NCBI RefSeq assembly: GCF_025354435.1
Contig: NZ_JANXMU010000006.1
Span: forward strand, 1-56,621
DNA from: Rhodoferax sp.
GTDB lineage: Bacteria; Pseudomonadota; Gammaproteobacteria; Burkholderiales; Burkholderiaceae_C
Length of the DNA stretch: 56,621 nucleotides
Reading direction: 5' to 3'
Position numbers and translations under genes: made by a program. This document shows, piece after piece, positions 20,476-28,847 of this stretch; within the stretch, counting starts at the first letter, position 1; each line of letters opens with the position of its first letter. Under the pieces are notes generated by a model. It had not been told where the DNA came from, searched no databases, and saw nothing but the letters and a program-made list of their open reading frames with translations.

Positions 20476-21582
20476 ATGCCCTTATTTGCTTCTCCCTTCA
20501 AGCCAGAACCCCCTTTTAACCACGCCCAGACCGCCCGCACCGGCGTGCTGTACTGCAACCTGGGCACGCCCGACGCGGCCACGCCCACAGCGGTGCGGCG
20601 CTACCTGGCGCAGTTCCTCAGCGACCACCGCGTCATCGAAATCCCCAAAATCATCTGGAACGTGATCCTGCACGGCATCATTTTGCGCACCCGCCCCAAG
20701 CAGTCGGCCGCCAAATACGCCAGCATCTGGACTCCGCAGGGCTCGCCGCTGCGCACCGGCACGGCCCAGCAGGCCACCCTGCTCCAAGGCTGGCTGGGCG
20801 AGCGCGGCCACCGGGTGCAGGTGGACTACGCCATGCGCTACGGCAGCCCGTCCATCGCCGATCAGCTCAACAAGTTCAAGGCCAATGGCGTGACCCGCGT
20901 GCTCATCGTGCCCGCCTACCCGCAGTATTCGGCCACCAGCACCGCCAGCGTGTTCGACGCGGTGTACGACTGGGCGCGCCAGACCCGCAACATCCCCGAG
21001 CTGCGCTTCGTCAACCGCTACCACGACGACCCCGGCTACATCGCCGCCCTGGCCCGCCGCATCCGCAGCCACTGGCAGCAGCATGGCCGGCCCGACCAGT
21101 TGGTGATGAGCTTCCACGGCGTGCCCGCGCGCACCCTGCAGCTGGGCGACCCCTACCACTGCGAATGCCAGAAAACCGCCCGCCTGCTGGCCAACGCACT
21201 CGACCTGACCAAAGACCAGTACAAGCTCACCTTCCAGTCGCGCCTGGGCCGCGCCAAATGGCTGGAGCCCTACACCGAGCCCAGCCTGATTGCCATAGCC
21301 AAGGCGGGCGTGAAGCGCGTGGACGTGGTCTGCCCCGGCTTCACCAGCGACTGCCTGGAAACCCTGGAAGAAATCGCCATGGAAGGCAAAACCGCTTTCC
21401 TGAACGCGGGCGGCAAAGAATTTCACTACATCCCCTGCCTGAACGGTGAGGCCGACTGGATCACCGCCTTGAGTCAGATCGTGCAAACCCACCTGCAAGG
21501 CTGGCCGACGCAGGCCGCGCCCGATGCCCAAGCCCTGGCCGATACCCAGGCCCGCGCCAAAGCATTAGGAGCCAAACAATGA
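20476..21582 (+). CDS. hemH: Ferrochelatase
   Basis: Inserts Fe(II) into protoporphyrin IX, the last step of heme synthesis. Length 368 residues, slightly long for the family, with a Pro/Ala tail. The conserved metal-site histidine lies in MSFHGVPARTL, followed by GDPYHCECQKTA. The porphyrin-contacting VCPGFTSDCLETLEEI and the E in that motif are present. NLGTPDAATPTAVRRYL near the N-terminus is a family signature. Its stop lies next to repeat copy R3, which separates it from the following flavoprotein. Confidence 0.97.
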   Translation: MPLFASPFKPEPPFNHAQTARTGVLYCNLGTPDAATPTAVRRYLAQFLSDHRVIEIPKIIWNVILHGIILRTRPKQSAAKYASIWTPQGSPLRTGTAQQATLLQGWLGERGHRVQVDYAMRYGSPSIADQLNKFKANGVTRVLIVPAYPQYSATSTASVFDAVYDWARQTRNIPELRFVNRYHDDPGYIAALARRIRSHWQQHGRPDQLVMSFHGVPARTLQLGDPYHCECQKTARLLANALDLTKDQYKLTFQSRLGRAKWLEPYTEPSLIAIAKAGVKRVDVVCPGFTSDCLETLEEIAMEGKTAFLNAGGKEFHYIPCLNGEADWITALSQIVQTHLQGWPTQAAPDAQALADTQARAKALGAKQ

Positions 21583-21583
21583 A

Positions 21584-21630
21584 TTTCATAGCTACCCACG
21601 TAGGTAATACAAGCGCTAGAGGCCGATTTA
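21584..21630 (+). repeat. Two-hairpin dispersed element (family A), copy R3
   Basis: TAGCTACCCACGTAGGTAATACAAGCGCTAGAGGCCGATTT, broken here for length as TAGCTACCCACG / TAGGTAATACAAGC / GCTAGAGGCCGATTT. Hairpin 1 is poorly kept. The GCGCTAGAGGCC half is perfect. It fills the hemH-flavoprotein gap and ends at the next start codon. Confidence 0.7.
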
Positions 21631-22851
21631 ATGCATAACTTTGATGTCGTCGTCATCGGCGCAGGCGCTGCCGGTTTGTTCTGTGCCGGGATTGCCGGAC
21701 AACGCGGTTTGAAGGTGCTGGTCATCGACCACAGCGAGAAAGTGGCCGAGAAAATCCGCATCTCCGGCGGTGGCCGCGCCAACTTCACCAACAAGGACGT
21801 CACCCCCGCCAACTTCCTCAGCGAAAACCCGCACTTCTGCCGCAGCGCCCTCAGCCGCTACACGCCCAAGGACTTCACCACGCTGATGACAAGGCACGGC
21901 ATCTCGTTCCACGAAAAGCACAAAGGCCAACTTTTCTGCGACCGCAGTGCCGAAGACCTGATCACCATGCTGCTGGCCGAATGCGCGGCAGGCAACGTCA
22001 CCCGCTGGCAGCCCTGCAGCGTCAAAAATATAGCTTTTTCGGCCTCTAGCGCAGACGGTATCAGCGCAAGTAGCTACACCATTGATAGCAGCCATGGCCA
22101 AATCACCACGCCGCAGATCGTGGTCGCCACCGGCGGCCTGTCCATCCCCAAGATCGGCGCGACCGACTTTGGCTACCGCATCGCCCAACAGTTCGGCCTG
22201 CGCATGGTCACCCCCCGCCCGGCCCTGGTGCCGCTGACCTTCGACAGCGAAGCCTGGGCCCCCTACGCCCACCTGTCCGGCCTGGCGCTGCCGGTACAGA
22301 TCGAGGTGGGTGCCAAGAAAACCAAAACCGCCTTCCTGGAAGACCTGCTGTTCACCCACCGGGGCCTGAGCGGCCCGGCCGTGCTGCAAATCTCCAGCTA
22401 CTGGCGCGAAGGCACGCCCATACGCCTCAACCTGGCCCCCGAGGTCGATCTGCCCCCTGCCCTGGCCCGCGCCAAAGCCACTTCGCGCAAGCTGATCGCC
22501 AACGAACTGGCGCAGTTGGTCCCGTCCCGTCTGGCCGATGCCTGGGCCGGCCAAGATCCCGCCTGGCAAAAACCCATTGGCGATGCCACCGACAAAGCCC
22601 TGGCCCAGTTGGCCGAAAAGCTCGCCCGCTGGGAGCTGACCCCCAACGGGTCGGAAGGCTACAAAAAGGCCGAGGTCACTGCGGGAGGTGTGGACACACG
22701 GGACTTGTCGTCCCAGACGATGGAGTCGAAGCAGCCTGGGTTGTTTTTCATTGGGGAGGTGGTGGACGTGACGGGATGGCTGGGGGGGTATAACTTCCAG
22801 TGGGCTTGGGCGAGTGGGTTTGCTTGTGGGGGGGCGTTGGCGGTGGGGTGA
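21631..22851 (+). CDS. BaiN/HI0933-family NAD(P)/FAD-dependent oxidoreductase
   Basis: Flavoprotein of 406 residues. N-terminal FAD motif GAGAAGLFCAG, then RISGGGRANFTN, the family motif ATGGLSIPKIGATDFGYRIA, and the C-terminal GEVVDVTGWLGGYNFQWAWASG. Physiological reaction is unclear for most of the family. Residues of about 133-154 (NIAFSASSADGISASSY and flanks) are encoded by an inverted copy of the dispersed element (R4) at 22031-22090. It lengthens a loop between the FAD-domain strands without breaking the frame. It is probably co-transcribed with hemH. Confidence 0.9.
   Translation: MHNFDVVVIGAGAAGLFCAGIAGQRGLKVLVIDHSEKVAEKIRISGGGRANFTNKDVTPANFLSENPHFCRSALSRYTPKDFTTLMTRHGISFHEKHKGQLFCDRSAEDLITMLLAECAAGNVTRWQPCSVKNIAFSASSADGISASSYTIDSSHGQITTPQIVVATGGLSIPKIGATDFGYRIAQQFGLRMVTPRPALVPLTFDSEAWAPYAHLSGLALPVQIEVGAKKTKTAFLEDLLFTHRGLSGPAVLQISSYWREGTPIRLNLAPEVDLPPALARAKATSRKLIANELAQLVPSRLADAWAGQDPAWQKPIGDATDKALAQLAEKLARWELTPNGSEGYKKAEVTAGGVDTRDLSSQTMESKQPGLFFIGEVVDVTGWLGGYNFQWAWASGFACGGALAVG
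22031..22090 (-). repeat. Two-hairpin dispersed element (family A), copy R4, inside a coding region
   Basis: The complement reads GCTATCAATGGTGTAGC (hairpin 1), then TTGCGC-TGATACCGTCT-GCGCTAG and GAGGCCGAAAAAGCTA. It is read in frame by the flavoprotein gene at 21631-22851 in the orientation opposite to R1-R3. Confidence 0.75.
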
Positions 22852-22949
22852 AGATAAATGCGTGAAGATAAACGGGCAATGGCAATGAATCAGCCGTCGG
22901 CACGTCGCCGAGTCAAATACGGTCTTTCAGTACAACAAAATTAAGCCTT

Positions 22950-23483
22950 ATGTCTACGCACAACAGTTGGGAGCAATTTCTTTCGCCAGAGGTCACTCGC
23001 GAGCGACTGGTTTCCGCTTCCCTTTTCATCATTGCATTTGAATTGCTCAAAGACTCGATCGTCCAGAAGCTTCGTGACTACTATTCGATTGGCTTTGATG
23101 CTACCGGTGCAACTATCAGTCCAGACTACCAGCGCCGCGTGCTGGACCGAAATAAGAGCGCGCTATATGCGTCTTTAGCTTGGTTAGAAAAGAGTGGCGC
23201 AATCACGCCCTGAGACTTGGAGTCGTTTGAACGTATCAAAACGGCACGAAACGCAATCGCACACGGCCTTCCAGCGTTAGTCTTCAACGGCGTGAATCAT
23301 GGTCTTAAAGAGCGCTTCGATGACGCTGTGGCGCTCTTGAGGAAAATTGGAATCTGATGGATTGTCAACGTGGATATCACAACGGATCCTGATTACGATG
23401 GAGCAGAAATAGACGAAGACAAAATTACACCTGGGTCCGTACTTATGCTCCAGTTAATGCTTGACGTTGCATCAGGCTACTAA
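22950..23483 (+). pseudogene. HEPN-like protein gene interrupted by two in-frame TGA codons
   Basis: The first open segment, 87 codons from MSTHNSWEQF, ends at TGA 23211-23213. The same frame continues with DLESFERIKTARNAIAHGLP for 47 codons to TGA 23355-23357. It then continues with WIVNVDITTDPDYDG to TAA 23481-23483. No other stop interrupts the 178 codons. RNAIAH fits the Rx4-6H motif of HEPN ribonuclease/toxin-type domains, preceded by helical segments. The second TGA precedes Trp, so TGG to TGA is plausible. The region is AT-richer than its neighbours, suggesting transferred DNA. A short protein from the first segment alone would lack the Rx4H motif. The family name is inference. Confidence 0.7.
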
Positions 23484-23494
23484 CAATACCTCAA

Positions 23495-23541
23495 CCACTT
23501 CAAAAGTGGCACCTAGCGATAAGGAGTGTGACCCCTAGGTG
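23495..23541. other. Two small inverted repeats in the spacer before fic
   Basis: CCACTT-CAA-AAGTGG at 23495-23509 and CACCTAG...CTAGGTG at 23510-23516/23535-23541 lie in the 104-bp gap between the HEPN-like pseudogene and the convergent fic gene. They may terminate transcription. No T-run follows. Nothing else is apparent in this gap, and family A is absent. Confidence 0.4.
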
Positions 23542-23587
23542 AAATCTCCGTCATAGCAACTGTTGAACGCAAAGCAAGCGACCTATA

Positions 23588-24736
23588 TCACCCCGTCAGC
23601 AGCTCCACATACCCCTGGTAGCTGTAACTCCGGTTCTTTTTCTGCCCCGTAAGCTCCGCCACGATGCCCAACTCCTCCAGCACCTGCACCGCAGCATTCG
23701 CGGTAGGGAAACTGGTATCCAGGGCCTTGCGCACGCGCTCTATGGTGAAGCGCGGCATCATGGGCAGCAGCTCAAACAAGCGGTAGCTGGCAGAGCCCGC
23801 CTTGGGTGCGGCCAGCAGGCGGCGGCGGTCGGTGGCGACCAGGCTGGCGATGGCGATGATGTTGCGTTCGGCATCGGCGGCGGCCACAGCCACGCCCTCC
23901 AGAAAAAACGCGATCCAGGCTTCCCAGTCGCCCTCGCTGCGCACGATGGACAGGCGGCGGTAGTACTCTGCCTGGTGTTGCTTGAGGTAGCCGCTGAGGT
24001 ACATCAGTGGCTCGGCCAGCATGCCCCAATGCTCCAGCAGCGCGGCAATCAGCAAGCGGCCGATGCGGCCATTGCCGTCCAGAAACGGGTGGATGGTTTC
24101 AAACTGGGCATGCACCAGGGCCATCTTCACCAGCGGCGGCAGACCCGGCGGCGCACTGTGGATGAATTGCTCCAGCTCGCCCATCAAACGGGCCACCTGG
24201 TCGGCCGGTGGCGGTACAAACGCGGCGTTGCCCGGGCGGGTGCCGCCGATCCAGTTTTGCGAACGCCGCAACTCTCCAGGCTGCTTGCCCGCCCCGCGCA
24301 CGCCATCGAGCAGCAGGCGGTGGGCCTCGCACAGCAGGCGCACGCTGATCGGCAGCCCGCGCGGGTCGCGCAAATTGTCTTGCACGTAGCGAAAGGCGCG
24401 CAGGTAGTTGGTGACCTCTTCGACATCGTCGGTGTTGCCTACTTTGATGCCCGCCTCTTCGTCGAACAAATCGGTCAATGTGGCCTGGGTGCCCTCGATT
24501 TGCGAGGTGAGCAAAGCCTCTTTGCGGATGGCGCTGTACAGCAGCCAATCCACCGAGGGCACCAGCCCCGACACCCCGGACAGGCGCGCCAGGGCCAGCT
24601 CGGCCCGGTTGTTATTCTCGAAAAATCCTTCCAACGCCAACGCGGGTGCGGCAGGCGGCAGCGGGTACGGCACAAAGGCATGCACAGACTCACCCGACGT
24701 GGTGGAGGTGACATAGTTGCCAGAGGTGCGTTTCAT
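23588..24736 (-). CDS. Fic-domain protein (AMP-transferase-like), class II
   Basis: Probable adenylyltransferase of 382 residues. The catalytic Fic motif HPFLDGNGRIGR is at 216-227, with His216 as general base. An N-terminal segment TSQIEG at 77-82 fits the (S/T)xxxE(G/N) inhibitory helix of class II Fic proteins, which holds the enzyme silent through Glu81. A C-terminal winged-helix-like region (about 300-380) is also common in this class. There is no separate antitoxin gene, consistent with intramolecular inhibition. It sits in an AT-richer patch next to the broken HEPN-like gene. The target is unknown. Confidence 0.92.
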   Translation of the reverse strand: MKRTSGNYVTSTTSGESVHAFVPYPLPPAAPALALEGFFENNNRAELALARLSGVSGLVPSVDWLLYSAIRKEALLTSQIEGTQATLTDLFDEEAGIKVGNTDDVEEVTNYLRAFRYVQDNLRDPRGLPISVRLLCEAHRLLLDGVRGAGKQPGELRRSQNWIGGTRPGNAAFVPPPADQVARLMGELEQFIHSAPPGLPPLVKMALVHAQFETIHPFLDGNGRIGRLLIAALLEHWGMLAEPLMYLSGYLKQHQAEYYRRLSIVRSEGDWEAWIAFFLEGVAVAAADAERNIIAIASLVATDRRRLLAAPKAGSASYRLFELLPMMPRFTIERVRKALDTSFPTANAAVQVLEELGIVAELTGQKKNRSYSYQGYVELLTG

Positions 24737-24855
24737 TTTAAAGATAGCTTGTATTCAGTACCTCGTTATTAAAGCACTCTTTAATATAAAGAGGTGCAAG
24801 TCAAAGAATCTTTCATATGGGACGGATTAACATGCGATTTAATTTTCATATCGTT

Positions 24856-24906
24856 TAGCCCCTCTATGCTTATTCCACAGGCGCAGGCAGCTCTTTTTTT
24901 AATAGC
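24856..24906 (-). repeat. Two-hairpin dispersed element (family A), copy R5
   Basis: The complement reads GCTATTAAAAAAAGAGC, then TGC-GCCTGTGGAATAA-GCA and TAGAGGGGCTA. This is the only copy in a divergent spacer, directly upstream of the PhnD-like gene start. That gene's likely promoter overlaps the element. Confidence 0.65.
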
Positions 24907-24916
24907 ATATCCCCCC

Positions 24917-25717
24917 ATGATCGCCGCCCTCCCCATGTACCTGTCCCACCCGGCAGGCAATACCGCGCTATGGCACAGCATCGCCCAGTACCTGCGCCAG
25001 GCGGGTGTAGCTGACGTGCCTGCAGAACTCAGTATCCCCACCAACGCCGACCTCACCGCCCACTGGCTGCGGCCCGATCTGCTGCTGAGCCAATGCTGCG
25101 GCTACCAGATGGTGGACGCGCTGGAGGCCAAAGTGCAACTGGTCGGCGCGTTCCGCTACACCGTACCGGGCTGCGACGGCATCCACTACAGCAGCCACCT
25201 AGTGTGCCGCGCCGACGACCCCAGCAGCAGCCTGGCCGCGTTTCGCAACCGAGTAGCGGCCTACAACTCCAGCGATTCGCAGTCGGGTTACCGCAGCCTG
25301 CGCGACATGGTGGCTCCGCTGGCGGTGGGCGGGCAACTCTTTGCGCGGACCATCGCCTCGGGCGCGCACGTCGATTCGCTGGCCCTGGTGTGCAGCGGGC
25401 AGGCGGATATCGCGGCCATCGACTGCATCAGCTACGCCCAGTTTCAGCGCTTCCAGCCCGAGGCCGTGGACGGCATCCGCATTCTGGGCCGCACCGCGTC
25501 GGCTCCGGGCACGCCACTGATCACCGCCCTGGGCACCCCGCCTGCGTTGCTGGCCTTGCTGCGCCAGAGCCTGCACCGGACGATGGCCGACCCCGCCTTG
25601 GCTACGACGCGGGCGCAGTTGTTGATCGGCGGGTTTAAAGTGGTGGATGCCGCCGCCTACGCGGGCATGAAAGAGATGGACCGGCAAGCTGCAGCGCTGG
25701 GTCTGGCGCGGCTGTAA
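24917..25717 (+). CDS. PhnD/SsuA-like substrate-binding protein without signal peptide (paralogue 1)
   Basis: Protein of 266 residues from the ATG giving MIAALPMYLS. It matches the phosphate/phosphonate-type periplasmic binding fold: RPDLLLSQCCGYQMV, VQLVGAFRYTVPGCDG, YNSSDSQSGYRSLR and CSGQADIAAIDCISY. No signal peptide is visible, and the fold begins at once (ALPMYL), so it is probably cytosolic. The gene at 34779-35567 is a clear paralogue with the same landmarks. Upstream in-frame codons are repeat-derived and unlikely to be used. Ligand and role are unknown. A sensor or enzyme role is possible. Confidence 0.8.
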   Translation: MIAALPMYLSHPAGNTALWHSIAQYLRQAGVADVPAELSIPTNADLTAHWLRPDLLLSQCCGYQMVDALEAKVQLVGAFRYTVPGCDGIHYSSHLVCRADDPSSSLAAFRNRVAAYNSSDSQSGYRSLRDMVAPLAVGGQLFARTIASGAHVDSLALVCSGQADIAAIDCISYAQFQRFQPEAVDGIRILGRTASAPGTPLITALGTPPALLALLRQSLHRTMADPALATTRAQLLIGGFKVVDAAAYAGMKEMDRQAAALGLARL

Positions 25718-25729
25718 AACACAAATTTA

Positions 25730-25787
25730 TAAAAAATAGGCCGCCAGCGCATATTCCATCTACGCAAGCAGCTACTGTAACTATAGC
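25730..25787 (-). repeat. Two-hairpin dispersed element (family A), copy R6
   Basis: The complement reads GCTATAGTTACAGTAGC, then TTGCGTA-GATGGAATA-TGCGC and TGGCGGCCTATTTTTTAT. It fills the spacer between the convergent PhnD-like and MocR genes. Confidence 0.8.
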
Positions 25788-25793
25788 AATCGA

Positions 25794-27260
25794 CTACGCC
25801 TGCGCCTCACGCGCCAGCGCCCCCAACCGCTGCACCAGCGGCGCAAACAGCTCGGCCGAGGTGTTGCCGTAGCCCAGCACCAGGCCGTTGTCTTGCGACT
25901 GCGGTTGCAGCGCAAAGCCGGACAGCGCGGTGGGGGCGATGCCGTAACGCTGGGCGGCCTGGGCGATGGCCGCGTCGGGGTAGTCCACAGGCAGGCGCAC
26001 GGTGAGGTGCAGGCCGCAGTGGCCGCCTTCGATGCTGTGGGGCACGCCCAGGTGCTGGGTCAGGGCCTCGCGCAGGGCCTGCTGGCGGTCGCGGTAGAGG
26101 CGGCGCATGCGGCCCAGGTGGCGGCTGAACTGGCCGCTTGCTATGAATTCGGCCATGGCCAGTTGCTCAAAGCGGTGGCCGCCACGCAGCATCTCTTGCA
26201 GCGGGGTGTGGGTGGGGGCCAGCAATGCCTCGGGCAGCACCAGAAAACCCAGGCGCAGGGAAGGGAACATGGTTTTGCTGAAGGTGCCCAGGTACAGCAC
26301 CGGAGCCTGCGCCACCAGGCCCTGCATCGCGCCTATCGGTTCGCCCGCGTGGCGGAATTCGCTGTCGTAGTCGTCTTCCAGTATCCAGGCCCCGTGGGCG
26401 CGGGCCTGGGCGATCAGGGCCAGGCGGCGCGCCACCGTGAGCACGGCACCCACCGGGTACTGGTGCGAGGGCGTGGTGTAGACCAGGCGCGGCGGCTGGG
26501 TTTTCCAGTCGGCCTCGGTGGCGACCAGGCCATCGGCATCGACGCGCAGGGGCAGGATGCGCAGGTCACCGCCCTGCATCGCCACCCGGGCACCGCGGTA
26601 ACCGGGGTCTTCCACCCAGGCGGTGTCGCCGGGGTTGGACAGCAGGCGCACGCACAGGGCCAGGGCTTCCTGCGCGCCCTCGGTGATCACGATTTGCTCC
26701 GGCGCGCAGCGCACGCCGCGTGCTACGGCCAGGTGCCGGGCGATGGCGGTGCGCAGCGCGGGCTCGTCCACCGGGTCGCCGTAGCCCAAAGCGGAAGAAC
26801 CCGCACGGCGGATGGCCTGGTCGCAGGCGCGCCGCCAAGCCGCCAGCGGAAAGTGCGACAGCGCCGGGATGCCCGGGCGCAAGGCGTTGCCGGTGGCGGT
26901 GGGCGGCGCGGTGGGGCGGATCTGCGCCAGCCGCCACGCGGTGACCGGGGGCGCTGCGGGCTCGCGCACGGTGCGTGGCCGCGCCGTGCGGCTGGCATTG
27001 GACAAGGCCGCCACCCGCGTGCCCTGGCGGTCTTGCTGCACATAGCCTTCTGCCGCCAGGTACTCGTAGGCGGCAGTGACGGTGTTGCGCGAAATGGCCA
27101 CCACCTTGGCCAGGCCGCGCGAAGCAGGCAGGCGGCTGCCAGGGGCCAGGCGGCTGTCCAAAATGGCTGTTTTGAGGCGGTGGTGCAACTGCCGCTGCAG
27201 GGGCGCGGCGGCGCTGTCTTTGTCCAGCGGGGTGTCAAACAAGGCGTGGATGGTCATCAT
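25794..27260 (-). CDS. MocR/PdxR-type transcriptional regulator (GntR-HTH plus aminotransferase domain)
   Basis: Regulator of 488 residues from MMTIHALFDTP. The N-terminal GntR winged helix has LAPGSRLPASRGLAKVVAISRNTV. It is joined to a class I aminotransferase-like domain with the PLP-lysine region GTFSKTMFPSLRLGFLVLP. Such proteins sense PLP or amine ligands and usually control the divergent neighbour. Here that is a GNAT acetyltransferase starting 86 bp away. In-frame ATGs at 27260 and 27257 are equally plausible, and a further upstream start at 27296 would intrude into the promoter region. Confidence 0.9.
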   Translation of the reverse strand: MMTIHALFDTPLDKDSAAAPLQRQLHHRLKTAILDSRLAPGSRLPASRGLAKVVAISRNTVTAAYEYLAAEGYVQQDRQGTRVAALSNASRTARPRTVREPAAPPVTAWRLAQIRPTAPPTATGNALRPGIPALSHFPLAAWRRACDQAIRRAGSSALGYGDPVDEPALRTAIARHLAVARGVRCAPEQIVITEGAQEALALCVRLLSNPGDTAWVEDPGYRGARVAMQGGDLRILPLRVDADGLVATEADWKTQPPRLVYTTPSHQYPVGAVLTVARRLALIAQARAHGAWILEDDYDSEFRHAGEPIGAMQGLVAQAPVLYLGTFSKTMFPSLRLGFLVLPEALLAPTHTPLQEMLRGGHRFEQLAMAEFIASGQFSRHLGRMRRLYRDRQQALREALTQHLGVPHSIEGGHCGLHLTVRLPVDYPDAAIAQAAQRYGIAPTALSGFALQPQSQDNGLVLGYGNTSAELFAPLVQRLGALAREAQA

Positions 27261-27345
27261 GGCACCATGAAATGTGAGGGTTGTGGCACTTTTCATGCAG
27301 CCACGGATGGCGTAACTTTAGCCCCTACACACCCTGGACCGCACC

Positions 27346-28059
27346 ATGCCCATCACCAATACCTACGACCAGCCCATCGGCGATGCCCTGCCCGCCTGGA
27401 CGGCCCGCGCCCTGCCCACACCCAGCACGATTCCTGGCCGGTTCTGCCGCCTGGAGCCGCTGGATGCCGCGCGCTACGCCGACGACCTGTTCAGCGCCTA
27501 CAGCCAGGCACCAGACGGCCGCGACTGGACCTACATGCCGGTGGGCCCGTTTGCCACGCTGGCCGACTACCGCGCGCATGCTACCCAGGCGGCTGTGGCC
27601 CCGGGCTTCCTCCACTACGCGGTAATCGACCTGCGCACCGAGCGCGCCGTGGGCACCCTGGCGCTGATGCGCATGGACCCTGCGAATGGCGTGATCGAGG
27701 TGGGTTTTGTGGCGTTCTCGCCGCTGCTCAAACGCACACCCATCTCCACCGAGGCGCAGTTTCTGCTGATGCAGTACGCCTTCGACAGCCTGGGCTACCG
27801 GCGCTTTGAGTGGAAGTGCGACAGCCTGAACGCGCCGTCGATGGTGGCGGCCAAGCGGCTGGGTTTCCAGTACGAGGGCATCTTCCGCCAGGCCGTGGTG
27901 ACCAAGGCGCGCAACCGCGATACCGCCTGGTTTTCCATCATCGACACCGAATGGCCGGTACTGCGGGCGGCCTTCAACCAATGGCTGACGGCGGACAACT
28001 TTGACGCGCAGGGGCAGCAGCGGCAATCGCTGGCGCAACTTCTATCGCTACTGTTTTAA
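27346..28059 (+). CDS. GNAT-family N-acetyltransferase (RimJ/RimL-like)
   Basis: Acetyl-CoA-dependent acetyltransferase of 237 residues. The N-terminal part has the RimL-type entry GRFCRLEPLDAARYADDL, the core strands VGTLALMRMDPANGVIEVGFVAFSP, and the C-terminal FEWKCDSLNAPSMVAAKRLGFQYEG that shapes the acetyl-CoA pocket. It is divergent from the MocR regulator, which probably controls it. The substrate may be a small amine or an amino acid rather than a ribosomal protein. Its TAA stop abuts repeat copy R7. Confidence 0.9.
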   Translation: MPITNTYDQPIGDALPAWTARALPTPSTIPGRFCRLEPLDAARYADDLFSAYSQAPDGRDWTYMPVGPFATLADYRAHATQAAVAPGFLHYAVIDLRTERAVGTLALMRMDPANGVIEVGFVAFSPLLKRTPISTEAQFLLMQYAFDSLGYRRFEWKCDSLNAPSMVAAKRLGFQYEGIFRQAVVTKARNRDTAWFSIIDTEWPVLRAAFNQWLTADNFDAQGQQRQSLAQLLSLLF

Positions 28060-28102
28060 TAGCTACTTGCGCAGGTGGAATATGCGCTGAAGGCTTATTT
28101 AA
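28047..28102 (+). repeat. Two-hairpin dispersed element (family A), copy R7
   Basis: Hairpin 1 is GCTACTGTTTTAATAGC over the GNAT stop codon. Hairpin 2 is GCGCA-GGTGGAATA-TGCGC, a perfect 5-bp stem. The tail is TGAAGGCTTATTT. It lies between the convergent acetyltransferase and amino-acid permease genes. Confidence 0.85.
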
Positions 28103-28110
28103 CTAAAAAC

Positions 28111-28776
28111 TCAGCGCGCATAAGGCTTGCTGTAGCGCGCCTCCAGGCGGCGGTGCACGGCGTATTCGTACACCAGGCACAGCGACCAGTAGATCAGCGC
28201 GGCCAGCAGGTAGAAGGTGAAGGGCTTGAAGGTGGCCGAGATCACGTCGTTGATGATTTTCAGCAGCTCGGCCACGGTAATGACAGACAGCACCGAGGTG
28301 TCTTTGAACAGCCCGATCAAGGTGTTGCTGATGCCCGGTATGGCCAGCCGCAGCGCCTGGGGCGAGACCACAAAGCGCAGGGCCTGGAACTTGGTCAGGC
28401 CCAGGCTCAGGCCCGCGCTCCACTGGCCATGGGTAACGCCGTTCAGCGCCCCGCGCAGAGTCTCAGAAAGATAAGCGCTGGCGTTGACGATCAGCACCAG
28501 GGTGCCGATGACTACCAGCGGCAAATCCAGCCCCATGGAGCCAATGCCAAAGTAGATCAAAAACGCCTGGATCAGCTGCGGCGTGCCGCGCATGAAGCTC
28601 ACATACAGGCTGAACAGACCCGCCAGCACCGGGATTTTTTCAAACCGCGCCCAGGTAATGAACAGCGCCACCGGCAGGCCAAACACCATGCCCAGCAGCG
28701 CGTAGCCCACGGTGTAAGCCGTGCCCCAGGCGATGAGCGGCGCGGAATCCCAGATGGGTTGGAGGTAGTCAATCAC
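28111..28776 (-). CDS. Amino-acid ABC transporter permease (HisM/GlnP family)
   Basis: Inner-membrane permease of 221 residues for polar amino acid uptake. The chosen start is GTG (VIDYLQPIWDS). The frame is open further upstream, but that part crosses the terminator and repeat B2. Several membrane segments are visible, such as TAYTVGYALLGMVFGLPVALFI. The EAA-type loop interacting with the ATPase is near LSLGLTKFQALRFVVSPQALRLAIPG. It lies downstream of the binding-protein gene on the same strand but behind a terminator. No ATPase gene is adjacent, so it must share one. Confidence 0.9.
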   Translation of the reverse strand: MIDYLQPIWDSAPLIAWGTAYTVGYALLGMVFGLPVALFITWARFEKIPVLAGLFSLYVSFMRGTPQLIQAFLIYFGIGSMGLDLPLVVIGTLVLIVNASAYLSETLRGALNGVTHGQWSAGLSLGLTKFQALRFVVSPQALRLAIPGISNTLIGLFKDTSVLSVITVAELLKIINDVISATFKPFTFYLLAALIYWSLCLVYEYAVHRRLEARYSKPYAR

Positions 28777-28795
28777 GTGGCAAAACCTTGCAAAT

Positions 28796-28819
28796 AAAAA
28801 CGCCCGCGATGGGCGGGCG
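28796..28819 (-). terminator. Intrinsic terminator between binding-protein and permease genes
   Basis: On the minus strand CGCCCGC pairs with GCGGGCG around a 5-nt loop, followed by TTTTT. It sits inside what looks like one transport operon and would make binding protein more abundant than permease. Confidence 0.75.
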
Positions 28820-28847
28820 CATTGTGATCTATTTGGAACACCCCCAG

